Shown in pieces: positions 54,588 through 63,232 of a DNA stretch of 64,000 bases. The notes under the pieces were generated by a model, which saw only the letters and a program-made list of their open reading frames with translations, was not told where the DNA came from and did not search any database. The DNA lies in NCBI RefSeq assembly GCF_014217785.1, contig NZ_CP048814.1:1054001-1118000 (forward strand), written 5' to 3'. Numbering within the stretch: position 1 is the first letter of the stretch; each line of letters begins with the position of its first letter. Position numbers and translations under genes: made by a program. Origin of the DNA: Rhodococcus triatomae. GTDB lineage: Bacteria > Actinomycetota > Actinomycetes > Mycobacteriales > Mycobacteriaceae.

Positions 54588-55508
54588 TCAGGAATCCGTC
54601 TGCTTCAAGCGTTCGGCCAGCCAGTCCCTCAGCGAGGGGCCGTACTCGTCGCTGCTCAAGGCAAAGTCAACCGCAGCACGCAGGTACCCGCCGGGATTTC
54701 CGAGATCGTGTCTCGTGCCCCGGTGCACGACCACGTGCACCGGGTGGCCCTCCTCGATGAGCAGGGCGATGGCATCGGTGAGTTGGAGTTCGCCGCCGGC
54801 TCCACGGCCGATCCGGCGCAGCGCGTCGAAGATCGCCCGGTCGAGCAGGTAGCGGCCCGCGGCGGCATAGGTCGACGGCGCATCTTCCATGGCCGGCTTC
54901 TCCACCATGCCGGTGACCTTGAGGACGTCCGGGTTGACCGCGTCGGGGACCTTCTCCACCTCGAACACGCCGTACGCACTGACCTGGTCCTTGGGTACGT
55001 CGATGGCGCAGAGCACACTGCCGCCGCGCTTGGCCCGGACCCGGGCCATGGTCTCGAGGACGCCCTGGGGCATCACCAGATCGTCGGGGAGCAAGACGGC
55101 GACGGCCTCCTCGTCGTCGTCGAGCGCGGATTCCACGCAGCCGACGGCGTGGCCGAGGCCGAGCGGCTCGACCTGTACCACCGACTCGACCTGCAGCAAC
55201 CCGGGCGCCTTGCGCACCTTCTCCAACAGATGGTGCTTGCCACTCGCTTCGAGCTTGCTCTCGAGCACCAGGTCCTCGACGAAGTGCGCGACGACACCGT
55301 CCTTGCCCGGCGAGGTGACGATGATCAGGCGGTTCGCGCCGGAATCGGCGGCCTCCCCCGCGACCAGTTCGATACCCGGGGTGTCGACGACGGGCAGCAG
55401 TTCCTTGGGCACCGTCTTCGTGGCAGGGAGGAAGCGCGTCCCCATGCCCGCAGCAGGCACGATTGCCGTGCGAAAGGGCTTGTCGATGTGCGAGGAAGCG
55501 TCCGTCAT
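54588..55508 (-). CDS. galU: UTP-glucose-1-phosphate uridylyltransferase
   Basis: A 306-residue nucleotidyltransferase making UDP-glucose. Motifs are AIVPAAGMGTRFLPATKTVP KELLPVVD at the N-terminus, VVQVEPLGLGHAVGCVESAL, DDLVMPQG and VTGMVEKPAMEDAPST. ATG 55508 is chosen since homology begins at TDASSHIDKPFRTA. It is divergent from the 5-FCL gene with 59 bp between the starts. It supplies wall and glycan precursors. Confidence 0.96.
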   Translation of the reverse strand: MTDASSHIDKPFRTAIVPAAGMGTRFLPATKTVPKELLPVVDTPGIELVAGEAADSGANRLIIVTSPGKDGVVAHFVEDLVLESKLEASGKHHLLEKVRKAPGLLQVESVVQVEPLGLGHAVGCVESALDDDEEAVAVLLPDDLVMPQGVLETMARVRAKRGGSVLCAIDVPKDQVSAYGVFEVEKVPDAVNPDVLKVTGMVEKPAMEDAPSTYAAAGRYLLDRAIFDALRRIGRGAGGELQLTDAIALLIEEGHPVHVVVHRGTRHDLGNPGGYLRAAVDFALSSDEYGPSLRDWLAERLKQTDS

Positions 55509-55567
55509 GCAGCACACCATAACCGTGCGGGCCTACGGGCGAGTCACCACGATCCTAGGCTGGGGAC

Positions 55568-56251
55568 ATGGAACGGCCCCCAGATGTGTCCGCGAAAGCA
55601 GATGTGTCCGCGAAAGCAGATGTGTCCGCGAAAGCAGATGTGTCCGCGAAAGCCCGGTGGCGTGAGCGCGCCCTCAGCTCGCGGCGGGCACTCGACGCCC
55701 GGCGACGGGACGCGGAGAATCGGGCGCTCGTCGACTTCGTCACAGGGAGATGGCCGGGGGGCGGCACCGTGTGCGCGTACGTTCCGCTGCCGAGCGAGCC
55801 GGGTTCTCCCGCCCTCCTGGCCGCGCTCCGCGCCGGGGGCTCCCGCGTGTTGGTGCCCGTGACGGGTGATCCCGGGCCGCTGTCCTGGGCCGAGTACACC
55901 GGTCCGGACTCGCTCGTCGCCGGGCAGTACGGGATCCCCCGGCCGACCGGTCCGGTTCTCGCACCCGACGAGATCCGTTCTGCAGAAGTGGTCCTCGTGC
56001 CCGCGCTCGGAGTCGACCGACGGGGAGTACGGCTCGGCCGTGGCGCCGGCTTCTACGATCGCACTCTGCCGATCGCCTCTGCCGGGACCCGGCTGATCGC
56101 CGTGGTGCGAGACGAGGAACTGGTCGAGGCGCTGCCGGAAGAGGCCCACGACGTGCGGATGCACGAGGCACTGACGCCCGCTCGGGGGTTCGTCACCCTC
56201 GGTGGGGCGGGCACCGGGACGCGGAGGGGCGACGCACGGGAACAGGAATAA
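55568..56251 (+). CDS. 5-formyltetrahydrofolate cyclo-ligase with repeat tail
   Basis: Converts 5-formyl-THF to 5,10-methenyl-THF. The domain begins near residue 30 (RWRERALSSRRALDARRRD) and shows VCAYVPLPSEPGSP, LVPALGVDRRGVRLGRGAGFYDRTL and a basic ATP-binding loop. The first 28 residues are encoded by four tandem 18-bp units (DVSAKA each). ATG 55568 is used, but each repeat contains an in-frame GTG that could initiate instead. It is divergent from galU, as in mycobacteria. Confidence 0.92.
   Translation: MERPPDVSAKADVSAKADVSAKADVSAKARWRERALSSRRALDARRRDAENRALVDFVTGRWPGGGTVCAYVPLPSEPGSPALLAALRAGGSRVLVPVTGDPGPLSWAEYTGPDSLVAGQYGIPRPTGPVLAPDEIRSAEVVLVPALGVDRRGVRLGRGAGFYDRTLPIASAGTRLIAVVRDEELVEALPEEAHDVRMHEALTPARGFVTLGGAGTGTRRGDAREQE
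55583..55654 (+). repeat. Four in-frame 18-bp tandem repeats at the start of a gene
   Basis: GATGTGTCCGCGAAAGCA occurs three times and a fourth time with one base changed (55583, 55601, 55619, 55637). Each encodes DVSAKA and contains an in-frame GTG. Copy-number change keeps the frame, so it would alter N-terminal length and possible start sites only. Confidence 0.95.
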
Positions 56252-56334
56252 AGTCGACGATTGGCGCTGTTGGCACTGTCGACTGTAGAGTGCTAAAGCT
56301 CGCGGTTTGATCTAGCCAGTGTGGAGGTAGCGCA

Positions 56335-56640
56335 GTGCCCACCTATTCCTACGCGTGCACCGAATGCGACAACCGCTTCGACATCGTGCAGTCGTTTTCG
56401 GACGACTCCCTGACGGTCTGCCCGGAATGCACCGGGAAACTGCGCAAGCTGTTCAACTCCGTCGGCATCGTCTTCAAGGGCAGCGGCTTCTACCGCACCG
56501 ACAGCCGTGGCAGTTCCGGCACGGCGAGCGAACCCGCCAAGTCCGACGCCGGCTCGTCCTCCTCCTCGGAGAGCTCGGGCAGCTCCTCCGGCACCTCCAC
56601 CCCGGCTGCCTCGGCACCCGCGAAGGCCGCCGCGAGCTGA
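56335..56640 (+). CDS. FmdB family zinc-ribbon protein
   Basis: A 101-residue protein whose first 55 residues form a zinc ribbon, PTYSYACTECDNRFDIVQSF and CPECTGKLRKLFNSVG, followed by a Ser/Gly/Ala-rich tail. This is the FmdB-type regulatory family of unknown molecular role. The start is GTG 56335 with GGAGG upstream. It lies between 5-FCL and the SAF protein, monocistronic in appearance. Confidence 0.92.
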   Translation: MPTYSYACTECDNRFDIVQSFSDDSLTVCPECTGKLRKLFNSVGIVFKGSGFYRTDSRGSSGTASEPAKSDAGSSSSSESSGSSSGTSTPAASAPAKAAAS

Positions 56641-56733
56641 CTCCCCGGCCGGGGTTCATCCACAGGTTTTTCCTATCCACAGCCAAGCGGCTCATGCCGC
56701 CACGCGGTGGCGGCGTGGACCTAGCGTGTGGCC

Positions 56734-57438
56734 ATGCCACCCACTCACTCCACGCGTCCGGCCACGCGGAGCCTCGAGCCGAACTGGGCTGATCGTGTCT
56801 CGCTGCTGTGGCAGCCGGCGAGGGGACGCGGCGTCCTCGCCCGCAGGGCGGCCGCCGGAGCGTGCGTCGTCGCGGCAGCCGTCCTGCTCGTACGAGGCGA
56901 TCCGAGTGCCGAACACCTCTCCGTCGTCGTCGCGGCCCGCGATCTGCCGTCCGGCACGGTTCTCACCGCCACCGATCTGCGCACCGCCTCCCTGGCCCGC
57001 TCCGCGGTCCCGGACGGCGCAGTGACCGCCGTCGAGGACACCGCCGGGCGCACGGTGGCGGGCCCGATCCGAGCCGGGGAAGCCCTCACCGATGTCCGGG
57101 TACTGGGGCCACGACTGGCCGCCGCGGCCGTCGGCAGCGACGACGCCCGCATCGTGCCCCTCGAACTCGCGGACGCCGCCGTCGCCGACGTCCTGCGCGA
57201 GGGCGACGTCGTGGACGTCCTCGCGGTCGCCCAGGGAGCCGGTGGCGACCGGAGCGGCACCCTCCCCGACCCTGCGGCCACACTGCTCGCGTCCGGCGCC
57301 GTGGTCGTGCTGGTCAATCGCCCGGAAGGCGACCGCGGAGGGAGGGAGAGACTCGTCCTGCTGGCGCTCCCGCGCGAGAAGGCCCACGCCGTCGCCGTGA
57401 CGTCCTTGACTCACGCCGTCACCGTCACGGTGCAGTGA
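56734..57438 (+). CDS. SAF domain protein (CpaB/RcpC-like)
   Basis: A 234-residue protein with an N-terminal membrane segment (residues 41-58) and an SAF domain: LSVVVAARDLPSGTVLTATDLRTASL, AVEDTAGRTVAGPIRAGEALTDVRVL, then ELADAAVADVLREGDVVDVLAV. The C-terminal RcpC/CpaB-type part occurs in Flp-pilus assembly proteins. No other pilus genes are in the window, so the role is unknown. A GTG at 56728 is an alternative start. The same gene lies before mscL in mycobacteria. Confidence 0.87.
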   Translation: MPPTHSTRPATRSLEPNWADRVSLLWQPARGRGVLARRAAAGACVVAAAVLLVRGDPSAEHLSVVVAARDLPSGTVLTATDLRTASLARSAVPDGAVTAVEDTAGRTVAGPIRAGEALTDVRVLGPRLAAAAVGSDDARIVPLELADAAVADVLREGDVVDVLAVAQGAGGDRSGTLPDPAATLLASGAVVVLVNRPEGDRGGRERLVLLALPREKAHAVAVTSLTHAVTVTVQ

Positions 57439-57567
57439 CGCTCACCACTTCCGGGTAGACCGTCCCGTCCGACCAGCCCGATCCGGCACTATTCCTCCTT
57501 TACTCTTCTGTTCAGACCGACGTTCCTGTTCGAGAAGAACTGTTTCCGACCCGAAGGAGATACCGGC

Positions 57568-58011
57568 ATGCTGAAAGGCTTCAAGGACTTCCTGCTCCGT
57601 GGCAACGTGCTGGACCTGGCAGTAGCGGTCGTCGTCGGTGCCGCGTTCACCGCGATCGTCACCGCGTTCACGACCAACATCGTCAATCCGCTCATCGCGG
57701 TTCTCGGCGGCGACAACGAGATGGGCTGGGGATTCCAGATCCTCGGCGACAATCCCGCGACGTTCGTGAACATCGGCGCGGTGATCACGGCGGCCGTCAA
57801 CTTCGTCATCATCGCGGCGGTCGTCTACTTCGTACTGATCGTTCCTGCCAATGCGGCGAAGAAGCGCTTCACGAAGCCCAGCGAGAAGGCCGTGTCGGAC
57901 ACCGACCTGCTCACGGAGATCCGCGACATCCTCAAGACCGGCGCCGCGAACGCCCAGCAGACCGGCGCGCACGCCAAGGTCGCGGACACCCCGCCTCCGC
58001 CGAGCATCTGA
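57568..58011 (+). CDS. mscL: Large-conductance mechanosensitive channel
   Basis: A 147-residue channel: MLKGFKDFLLRGNVLDLAVAV VVGAAFTAIV in helix 1 and a second segment near residues 70-94, with the conserved RGNVLDLAVAVVVGAAF motif. It forms a pentamer that releases osmolytes under hypo-osmotic shock. ATG 57568 is preceded by AAGGAGAT. It is convergent with the DUF368 gene. Confidence 0.97.
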   Translation: MLKGFKDFLLRGNVLDLAVAVVVGAAFTAIVTAFTTNIVNPLIAVLGGDNEMGWGFQILGDNPATFVNIGAVITAAVNFVIIAAVVYFVLIVPANAAKKRFTKPSEKAVSDTDLLTEIRDILKTGAANAQQTGAHAKVADTPPPPSI

Positions 58012-58032
58012 CGCGAGCGGGCCGCGCCGGAA

Positions 58033-58962
58033 TCAGGGGACGAGCTGAGGCTTCCGCTTGGTCGCGGCCCGCCGGGCCGCGACCAGCATGACCACGACGA
58101 GCGCGAAGCCGACCGCCATGAGACCGAACGTGGCGAGATAGTCGCCGTCGGGCGCACGGAGATCGCGGCTGTCACCGTCATCCCACGGCTGGTAGGGCCA
58201 CAGCGCGCGGAGCGAGCCGACGAGAAGGCCGGTCATCACCACCAGCGTGATGTGGTGATGGTGCTCGAGGAGCCATTGGAGCAGCTTGACGAACACGGAC
58301 AGCCCCAGGACCGCGCCGAGGGCGAACAGGCCGATGTAGCCGAGATCGCGGTCGTTGAGCGCGTTCAGCGTCACGGTGTACATCCCGAATCCGACCAGCA
58401 GGAAGGATCCGGAGAGGCCCGGCATCGCGAGTGCGCACACGGCGATCGCGGCCACTCCCACGATCATCCAGGGAGCGGGGTCTTCGACCTCGGACGGCGG
58501 CATCCCGAAGACGAAGAACGCGGCGACCGCGCAGGCTCCGGCGAGCGCGTAGTCCAGCCCCGACCATGTCCGTCCGGACTGGGTGTACGGGATGTAGATC
58601 GAGGCGAGCACGAGGCCGAAGAACAGCGCATACGACCGTTGCGGGTGATCCTCGACGAGCGGAGCGACGACCTGGGCCGCGATCACCAGCATGCTGAGCA
58701 TCCCGACCACCACGCACACGACGAACGGCCAGTCCACCCGGCGGAACTCGCCGCGTGCCCGTTCCGTCCCCTGTCCGCGGGGAACGTCGGTGACGAGCAG
58801 CCGAGCACCGCTCACGAAGTGGCCGACAGCGGAGATCAGCTGGTCGTACATGCCCGTGATGAGTGCCACGGTCCCGCCGCTGACTCCGGGAATCACTTCC
58901 GCTGTTCCCATGAGTCCGCCGCGGACCAGATTGAGCGCGTGTGTGCGCGTGCCGTTCGCCAT
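58033..58962 (-). CDS. DUF368 (PopT-like) polyprenyl-phosphate transporter family
   Basis: A 309-residue membrane protein with about nine hydrophobic segments. The family pattern is ALNLVRGGLMGTAEVIPGVSGGTVALITGMYDQLI and a repeat later, MPGLSGSFLLVGFGMYTVTL. DUF368 proteins have recently been described as PopT, which recycle undecaprenyl phosphate across the membrane (literature recalled). ATG 58962; a GTG at 58971 is an alternative. It is convergent with mscL. Confidence 0.9.
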   Translation of the reverse strand: MANGTRTHALNLVRGGLMGTAEVIPGVSGGTVALITGMYDQLISAVGHFVSGARLLVTDVPRGQGTERARGEFRRVDWPFVVCVVVGMLSMLVIAAQVVAPLVEDHPQRSYALFFGLVLASIYIPYTQSGRTWSGLDYALAGACAVAAFFVFGMPPSEVEDPAPWMIVGVAAIAVCALAMPGLSGSFLLVGFGMYTVTLNALNDRDLGYIGLFALGAVLGLSVFVKLLQWLLEHHHHITLVVMTGLLVGSLRALWPYQPWDDGDSRDLRAPDGDYLATFGLMAVGFALVVVMLVAARRAATKRKPQLVP

Positions 58963-59144
58963 CCGGAACACCGTAGACGGCGGTCGCGGAATCCGAAAAT
59001 GTGCCCGATCGGCGGTTCGTTCGATTGCTCACGTTCGTCCAGCTAGCGCGCCCGTACCCGACGGATCCGGGCACTCCCGGTGTGAGATAGATCGCGCGGG
59101 TCCCGGTGCACGGATCGGCGAACGCGCCGGGCCGGGCACACGAC

Positions 59145-59185
59145 GACGCGGGGGGCGCGCGCACTCGGCGCGCACCCCCCGCGTC
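59145..59185 (-). terminator. Terminator after porin pair 1
   Basis: GACGCGGGGGGCGCGC pairs with GCGCACCCCCCGCGTC except for one base, 20 bp past the stop of the last porin gene. Confidence 0.8.
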
Positions 59186-59204
59186 AGGGTGTGACTGTGT
59201 TTTC

Positions 59205-59873
59205 TCAGCCCAGGCTGAAGGGCTGGCCGTACAGCGTGACGGTGCTCGACACCGAATCGGTCGAGACGTCCACCTTCACGTACGAGCGGGCCTGTGCGTA
59301 CCCGGCGCAGCCGGAGACACCGAAGGTCTCGTCCGCGTAGGTGAACCCACCCCGGTTGCCCTCGAAGTCGAAATCACTCTTGTACGCCTCGGAGCCGTAG
59401 CTGTCCTCGTACTCGATGTCGAGGATGGACACCGCCGTCGCCTCACCCGGCCCGATGGTGAGTCCACCGGAAGCGCCCGCCGAGGGCGCGGGCGTTCCCC
59501 AGTCCTCGGATTCGCCACCGGCCTCGCCACCGGCCTCGGCGCCGAAGCTCAACTGGCAGGCCACGATGTAGCCGGCATCGATGGAACCGCCCTCGGCGGT
59601 ATCGCCCGACAGGGTGACGTCGATGCTGCCCGAGGCCCACACGTTGCGATGCAGCGGAGTGGAACCCATCGACGGGCTGATCAGGGCCGAGTTCCCGGTC
59701 TGACGCACCGTCACCACCGTGCCGTCGAGCAGCGTCTGGGTGATCTCACCGTCCTGCAACGGGACGAAGGTGTCGGCATGAGCCGCACCGGTCGAGAAGA
59801 GACCGATCGCGACGGTGGCGGAGCCCACCACCGCAGCGGCCTTGGCGCCGTGGCGCAGGGTCTTGCTGTTCAT
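59205..59873 (-). CDS. MspA family porin, A type, pair 1
   Basis: A 222-residue exported porin: signal peptide ending AHA near residue 33, then DTFVPLQDGEITQTLLDGT. Typical MspA-family elements include RNVWASGSIDVTLSG, DAGYIVACQLSFG and the ending CAGYAQARSYVKVDVSTDS. Two Cys (IVACQL and SGCAGY) probably form a disulfide. The central segment (residues 109-137) is acidic. Homologous Nocardia NfpA/NfpB form hetero-oligomeric mycolate-membrane channels (from memory). It is the second gene of its pair and the most diverged A copy. Confidence 0.92.
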   Translation of the reverse strand: MNSKTLRHGAKAAAVVGSATVAIGLFSTGAAHADTFVPLQDGEITQTLLDGTVVTVRQTGNSALISPSMGSTPLHRNVWASGSIDVTLSGDTAEGGSIDAGYIVACQLSFGAEAGGEAGGESEDWGTPAPSAGASGGLTIGPGEATAVSILDIEYEDSYGSEAYKSDFDFEGNRGGFTYADETFGVSGCAGYAQARSYVKVDVSTDSVSSTVTLYGQPFSLG

Positions 59874-59951
59874 TGTTCCCCTTCAGGATTCGAGGTCGCG
59901 GAACGCGAGTAGCGCGAGGTCGCGAGAGTTGACTGGCGTGAGCGTGGGCGA

Positions 59952-60563
59952 TCAGCCGATGCTGAAGGGCTGGCCGTACAGCGTGCCCTTCACGTAGTGG
60001 TCACCCGGGACCTCGACCACGGTGTACGCGCGGGCCTGGGCGTAGCCACCGCAACCCTGCACCTCGATCTCGGCATCCTTGTACTGGATGGCGGACACGC
60101 CTTCGGACAGGTCACTCTTGCTCTTGATCTTGGCGAACTTCACCTCGCCGGGGGCGATCGGCAGGCTCAGCGAACCCGACAGATCCGCACCGGTCAGCGA
60201 GAGACCACCGCTCAGTCCGGCCTCGAGGCCGGTGATGTCGACCTGGCAGCCGACGATGTATCCCGTGGTGAGGGTTGCACCCTCAGCACCCTGGACGTCC
60301 GCGAAGACGTCGCCCGTCACCCACGCGACCCGGCCGGCGCCGTTGGCCGCCAGGGACGGGGAGATCAGAGCGCTCTCGGCGTTGCGCGCGATCTTGACGC
60401 TGACGCCGCCCCCGTTGACGATCCTCTCGCCGCCGGGCAGTGGCACGAAGGTATCGGCATGGGCAGCACCGGTGGACATCAGACCCAGTGCCATCGCTGC
60501 AGCGGCACCGAGACCTGCGATGCGGGCGGAGCGGCGCAGGCCGGACTTACGGTTCTCGCTCAT
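59952..60563 (-). CDS. MspA family porin, B type, pair 1
   Basis: A 203-residue porin with signal peptide MSENRKSGLRRSARIAGLGA then AHA cleavage, and DTFVPLPGGERIVNGGGVSVK. The pore region has GYIVGCQVDITGLEAGLSGG and the end is CGGYAQARAYTVVEVPGDH. Two Cys as in the A type. The ribosome site GGGGAACGA precedes ATG 60563. It is the first gene of pair 1; the A-type gene follows after 78 bp. It differs from the pair 2 and 3 B genes at many positions (for example AEGATLTTGYI instead of DFEEATLKTGYI). Confidence 0.92.
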   Translation of the reverse strand: MSENRKSGLRRSARIAGLGAAAAMALGLMSTGAAHADTFVPLPGGERIVNGGGVSVKIARNAESALISPSLAANGAGRVAWVTGDVFADVQGAEGATLTTGYIVGCQVDITGLEAGLSGGLSLTGADLSGSLSLPIAPGEVKFAKIKSKSDLSEGVSAIQYKDAEIEVQGCGGYAQARAYTVVEVPGDHYVKGTLYGQPFSIG

Positions 60564-60735
60564 TCGTTCCCCTCATCAAGCGCTCGCGCCCCGACCTTCG
60601 GAGCGGGAGTTCAACTCGTGATGGGGAGAAGGTAGTTGAAACGTTGTTCGATCGAGACCCCAGAACGCTCGTTTAACAATCCCTTTACGTGATCGACCCA
60701 CAGCGTGACGGCTTTGTGACCCGATGTAACGAAAC

Positions 60736-60767
60736 GGGAGGTGTGCAGCGTGAGCTGCACACCTCCC
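60736..60767 (-). terminator. Terminator after porin pair 2
   Basis: Perfect 14-bp arms GGGAGGTGTGCAGC/GCTGCACACCTCCC around GTGA, 40 bp past the A2 stop. Confidence 0.88.
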
Positions 60768-60807
60768 GAGGCGGTGAAATCCGGGGCGACCCCGGTTGCC
60801 GGTCCGA

Positions 60808-61494
60808 TCAGCCGAGGCTGAAGGGCTGTCCCCACAGGGTGACGTTGCCGTCGACCGAGTCGGTCGAGACGTTGACCTTCACGTACGAGCGGGCCTGGGC
60901 GTACCCGGCGCAGCCGGAGACACCGAAGGTCTCGTCCGCGTAGGTGAAGCCACCGCTGTTACCCGTGAAGCTGAAGTTGCTCTTGTTCGCCTTGGCGCCG
61001 TAGCTGTCCTCGTACTCGATGTCGAGGATCGACACGGCCGTCGCCTCGCCGGGCCCGATGGTTATTCCCGCGCCTGCATTGGCCTTGGGATCCTGGACGC
61101 CAGCTTCCCATCCTTGCTGCGCGTTGCCTACAGCCTGTTCGGCTCCACCGTTCACACTGCCACCGAAATTCAGCTGGCAGGCCACGATGTAGCCGGCATC
61201 GATGGTGCCGCCCTTGGCCGACCCACCCGACAGGGTGACGTCGACGGTGCCCGAAGCCCACACATTGCGGTGCAACGGAGTGGAACCGAGCGACGGATTG
61301 ATCAGAGCGGTGTTCCCGGTCTGCTTGACGGTCACCACCGTGCCGTCGAGCAGCGTCTGGGTGACCTCACCGTCCTGCAACGGGACGAAGGTGTCGGCAT
61401 GAGCCGCACCGGTCGAGAAGAGACCGATCGCGACGGTGGCGGAGCCCACCACCGCAGCGGCCTTGGCGCCGTGGCGCAGGGTCTTGCTGTTCAT
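60808..61494 (-). CDS. MspA family porin, A type, pair 2
   Basis: A 228-residue porin, near identical to the pair 3 A gene outside residues 109-144. That segment (NFGGSVNGGAEQAVGNAQ...) is longer by six residues, Gln/Asn-rich and less acidic. Signal peptide, two Cys and C-terminal CAGYAQARSYVKVNVSTDSVDG are as in the other A genes. It follows the B2 gene by 93 bp. In MspA the aligned stretch forms the constriction-facing part of the pore, so channel selectivity may differ. Confidence 0.92.
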   Translation of the reverse strand: MNSKTLRHGAKAAAVVGSATVAIGLFSTGAAHADTFVPLQDGEVTQTLLDGTVVTVKQTGNTALINPSLGSTPLHRNVWASGTVDVTLSGGSAKGGTIDAGYIVACQLNFGGSVNGGAEQAVGNAQQGWEAGVQDPKANAGAGITIGPGEATAVSILDIEYEDSYGAKANKSNFSFTGNSGGFTYADETFGVSGCAGYAQARSYVKVNVSTDSVDGNVTLWGQPFSLG

Positions 61495-61587
61495 TGTTCC
61501 CCTCGAGGGTTGCTCCCCGGGACGATCGGGATCTCGTACGAGACCGAAGGCGCCGGAAGAGAAGTGTGGATAGCGAAGTGAGAGTGA

Positions 61588-62202
61588 TCAGCCGATGCTG
61601 AAGGGCTGGCCGTACAGCGTGCCCTTCACGTAGTGGTTACCGGGAACCTCCACCACGGTGTAGGCGCGGGCCTGGGCGTAGCCGCCGCAACCCTGCACCT
61701 GGATCTCGGCATCCTTGTACTGGATGGCCGCGACACCCGGCTCCTTCAGCTTCTTGCTCTTGATGCTCGCGAATTTCACCTCACCCGGCTTGATCGGCAG
61801 GCTCAGCGAACCCGACAGATCCGCACCGGACAGCGACAGGCCGCCGCTCAGCCCGGCCTCGAGACCGGTGATGTCCACCTGGCAGCCCACGATGTACCCG
61901 GTCTTCAACGTCGCTTCCTCGAAATCGCCCTGGACGTCGGCGAACACGTCGCCCGTCACCCACGCGACCCGGCCGGCACCATTGGCCGCCAGCGACGGAG
62001 AGATCAACGCGCTCTCGGCATTGCGCGCGATCTTCACGGACACATCACCGGCATTCACGACACGCTCGCCACCGGGCAGCGGCACGAAGGTGTCTGCATG
62101 CGCAGCGCCGGTGGACATCAGGCCCAGACCGACGGCTGCCGCAGCGCCGAGACCCGCGATACGGGCGGAGCGGCGCAGACCGGACTTACGGTTCTCGCTC
62201 AT
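61588..62202 (-). CDS. MspA family porin, B type, pair 2
   Basis: A 204-residue porin with the same signal peptide and pore pattern as B1. Its protein is identical to the pair 3 B gene, and the DNA is identical over the gene and 15 bp upstream. It starts at ATG 62202 with GGGGAACGA upstream. It pairs with the A2 gene. Confidence 0.92.
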   Translation of the reverse strand: MSENRKSGLRRSARIAGLGAAAAVGLGLMSTGAAHADTFVPLPGGERVVNAGDVSVKIARNAESALISPSLAANGAGRVAWVTGDVFADVQGDFEEATLKTGYIVGCQVDITGLEAGLSGGLSLSGADLSGSLSLPIKPGEVKFASIKSKKLKEPGVAAIQYKDAEIQVQGCGGYAQARAYTVVEVPGNHYVKGTLYGQPFSIG

Positions 62203-62217
62203 TCGTTCCCCTCATCA
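61588..62217. repeat. 630-bp block duplicated exactly at 63233-63862
   Basis: The B2 and B3 genes and their ribosome sites read as identical by eye over about 630 bp, ending at the CCCCTCA just upstream of the start. Flanking DNA then diverges. This is a recent duplication or gene conversion tract. Confidence 0.85.
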
Positions 62218-62371
62218 AGGGCTCGTCGCCCCGACCTTCGGGGCGGGAGTTCTACCCTGTGATGGGGAACAAGTTAGCTGAAACAACATCTGAATGTTAC
62301 CCCTACGTTGCACATTCCTTTGCGGTGAGAGATCCCGTTGCCCAGGCGTGACATGCGGTGGCCGACATAGA

Positions 62372-62418
62372 ACGAGGTCGGGGGTGTGTGACGTCGTCAC
62401 ATACACCCCCGACCTCGT
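62372..62418 (-). terminator. Terminator after porin pair 3
   Basis: Long hairpin: ACGAGGTCGGGGGTGT pairs with ACACCCCCGACCTCGT, with a further GTGACG/CGTCAC region inside. It starts 56 bp past the A3 stop. Confidence 0.88.
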
Positions 62419-62474
62419 CGGAGAAATTGTTCGGTTGTGGCGAGCGTCTCGCCGCATTCCTGTAACGAATCCGA

Positions 62475-63143
62475 TCAGCCGAGGCTGAAGGGCTGTCCCC
62501 ACAGGGTGACGTTGCCGTCGACCGAATCGGTCGAGACGTTGACCTTCACGTACGAGCGAGCCTGGGCGTACCCGGCGCAGCCGGAGACACCGAAGGTCTC
62601 GTCCGCGTAGGTGAAGCCACCGCTGTTGCCGGTGAAGCTGAAGTTGCTCTTGTTCGCCTTGGCGCCGTAGCTGTCCTCGTACTCGATGTCGAGAATGGAC
62701 ACCGCTTTCGCCTCGCCGGGCCCGATGGTGAGACCCGCGGAAGCCTCAGCAGAGGGCGCGGGGTCGCCCCACTCCTTGGATTCGGCACCCACCTCGCCAC
62801 CGGTCTTGGCACCGAAGCTCAGCTGGCAGGCCACGATGTAGCCGGCATCGATGGTGCCGCCCTTGGCCGACCCACCCGACAGGGTGACGTCGACGGTGCC
62901 CGAAGCCCACACATTGCGGTGCAACGGAGTGGAACCGAGCGACGGATTGATCAGAGCGGTGTTCCCGGTCTGCTTGACGGTCACCACCGTGCCGTCGAGC
63001 AGCGTCTGGGTGACCTCACCGTCCTGCAACGGGACGAAGGTGTCGGCATGAGCCGCACCGGTCGAGAAGAGACCGATCGCGACGGTGGCGGAGCCCACCA
63101 CCGCAGCGGCCTTGGCGCCGTGGCGCAGGGTCTTGCTGTTCAT
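62475..63143 (-). CDS. MspA family porin, A type, pair 3
   Basis: A 222-residue porin. Its first 108 residues and its last 85 match the pair 2 A gene nearly throughout, while its central segment (SFGAKTGGEVGAESKEWGDP) matches the pair 1 A gene in pattern. ATG 63143 follows AGGGGAACA. It lies 89 bp after the B3 gene. Confidence 0.92.
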   Translation of the reverse strand: MNSKTLRHGAKAAAVVGSATVAIGLFSTGAAHADTFVPLQDGEVTQTLLDGTVVTVKQTGNTALINPSLGSTPLHRNVWASGTVDVTLSGGSAKGGTIDAGYIVACQLSFGAKTGGEVGAESKEWGDPAPSAEASAGLTIGPGEAKAVSILDIEYEDSYGAKANKSNFSFTGNSGGFTYADETFGVSGCAGYAQARSYVKVNVSTDSVDGNVTLWGQPFSLG

Positions 63144-63232
63144 TGTTCCCCTCCGGGGGTGTCGCCGCTGACGCGGACGGGAGTGTGACCGCTGACGCGG
63201 ACGTGGTCGAAGATGCTGTTACGCAACAATTC

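Noticed and set aside
55583-55654. Tandem repeats considered as a CRISPR array
   Set aside because: Units are contiguous 18-mers without spacers and lie inside a coding frame.
52683-55862. A 1059-codon plus-strand frame
   Set aside because: Antisense to rimJ, glp and galU, with an Arg/Asp/His-rich composition and no recognisable domain.
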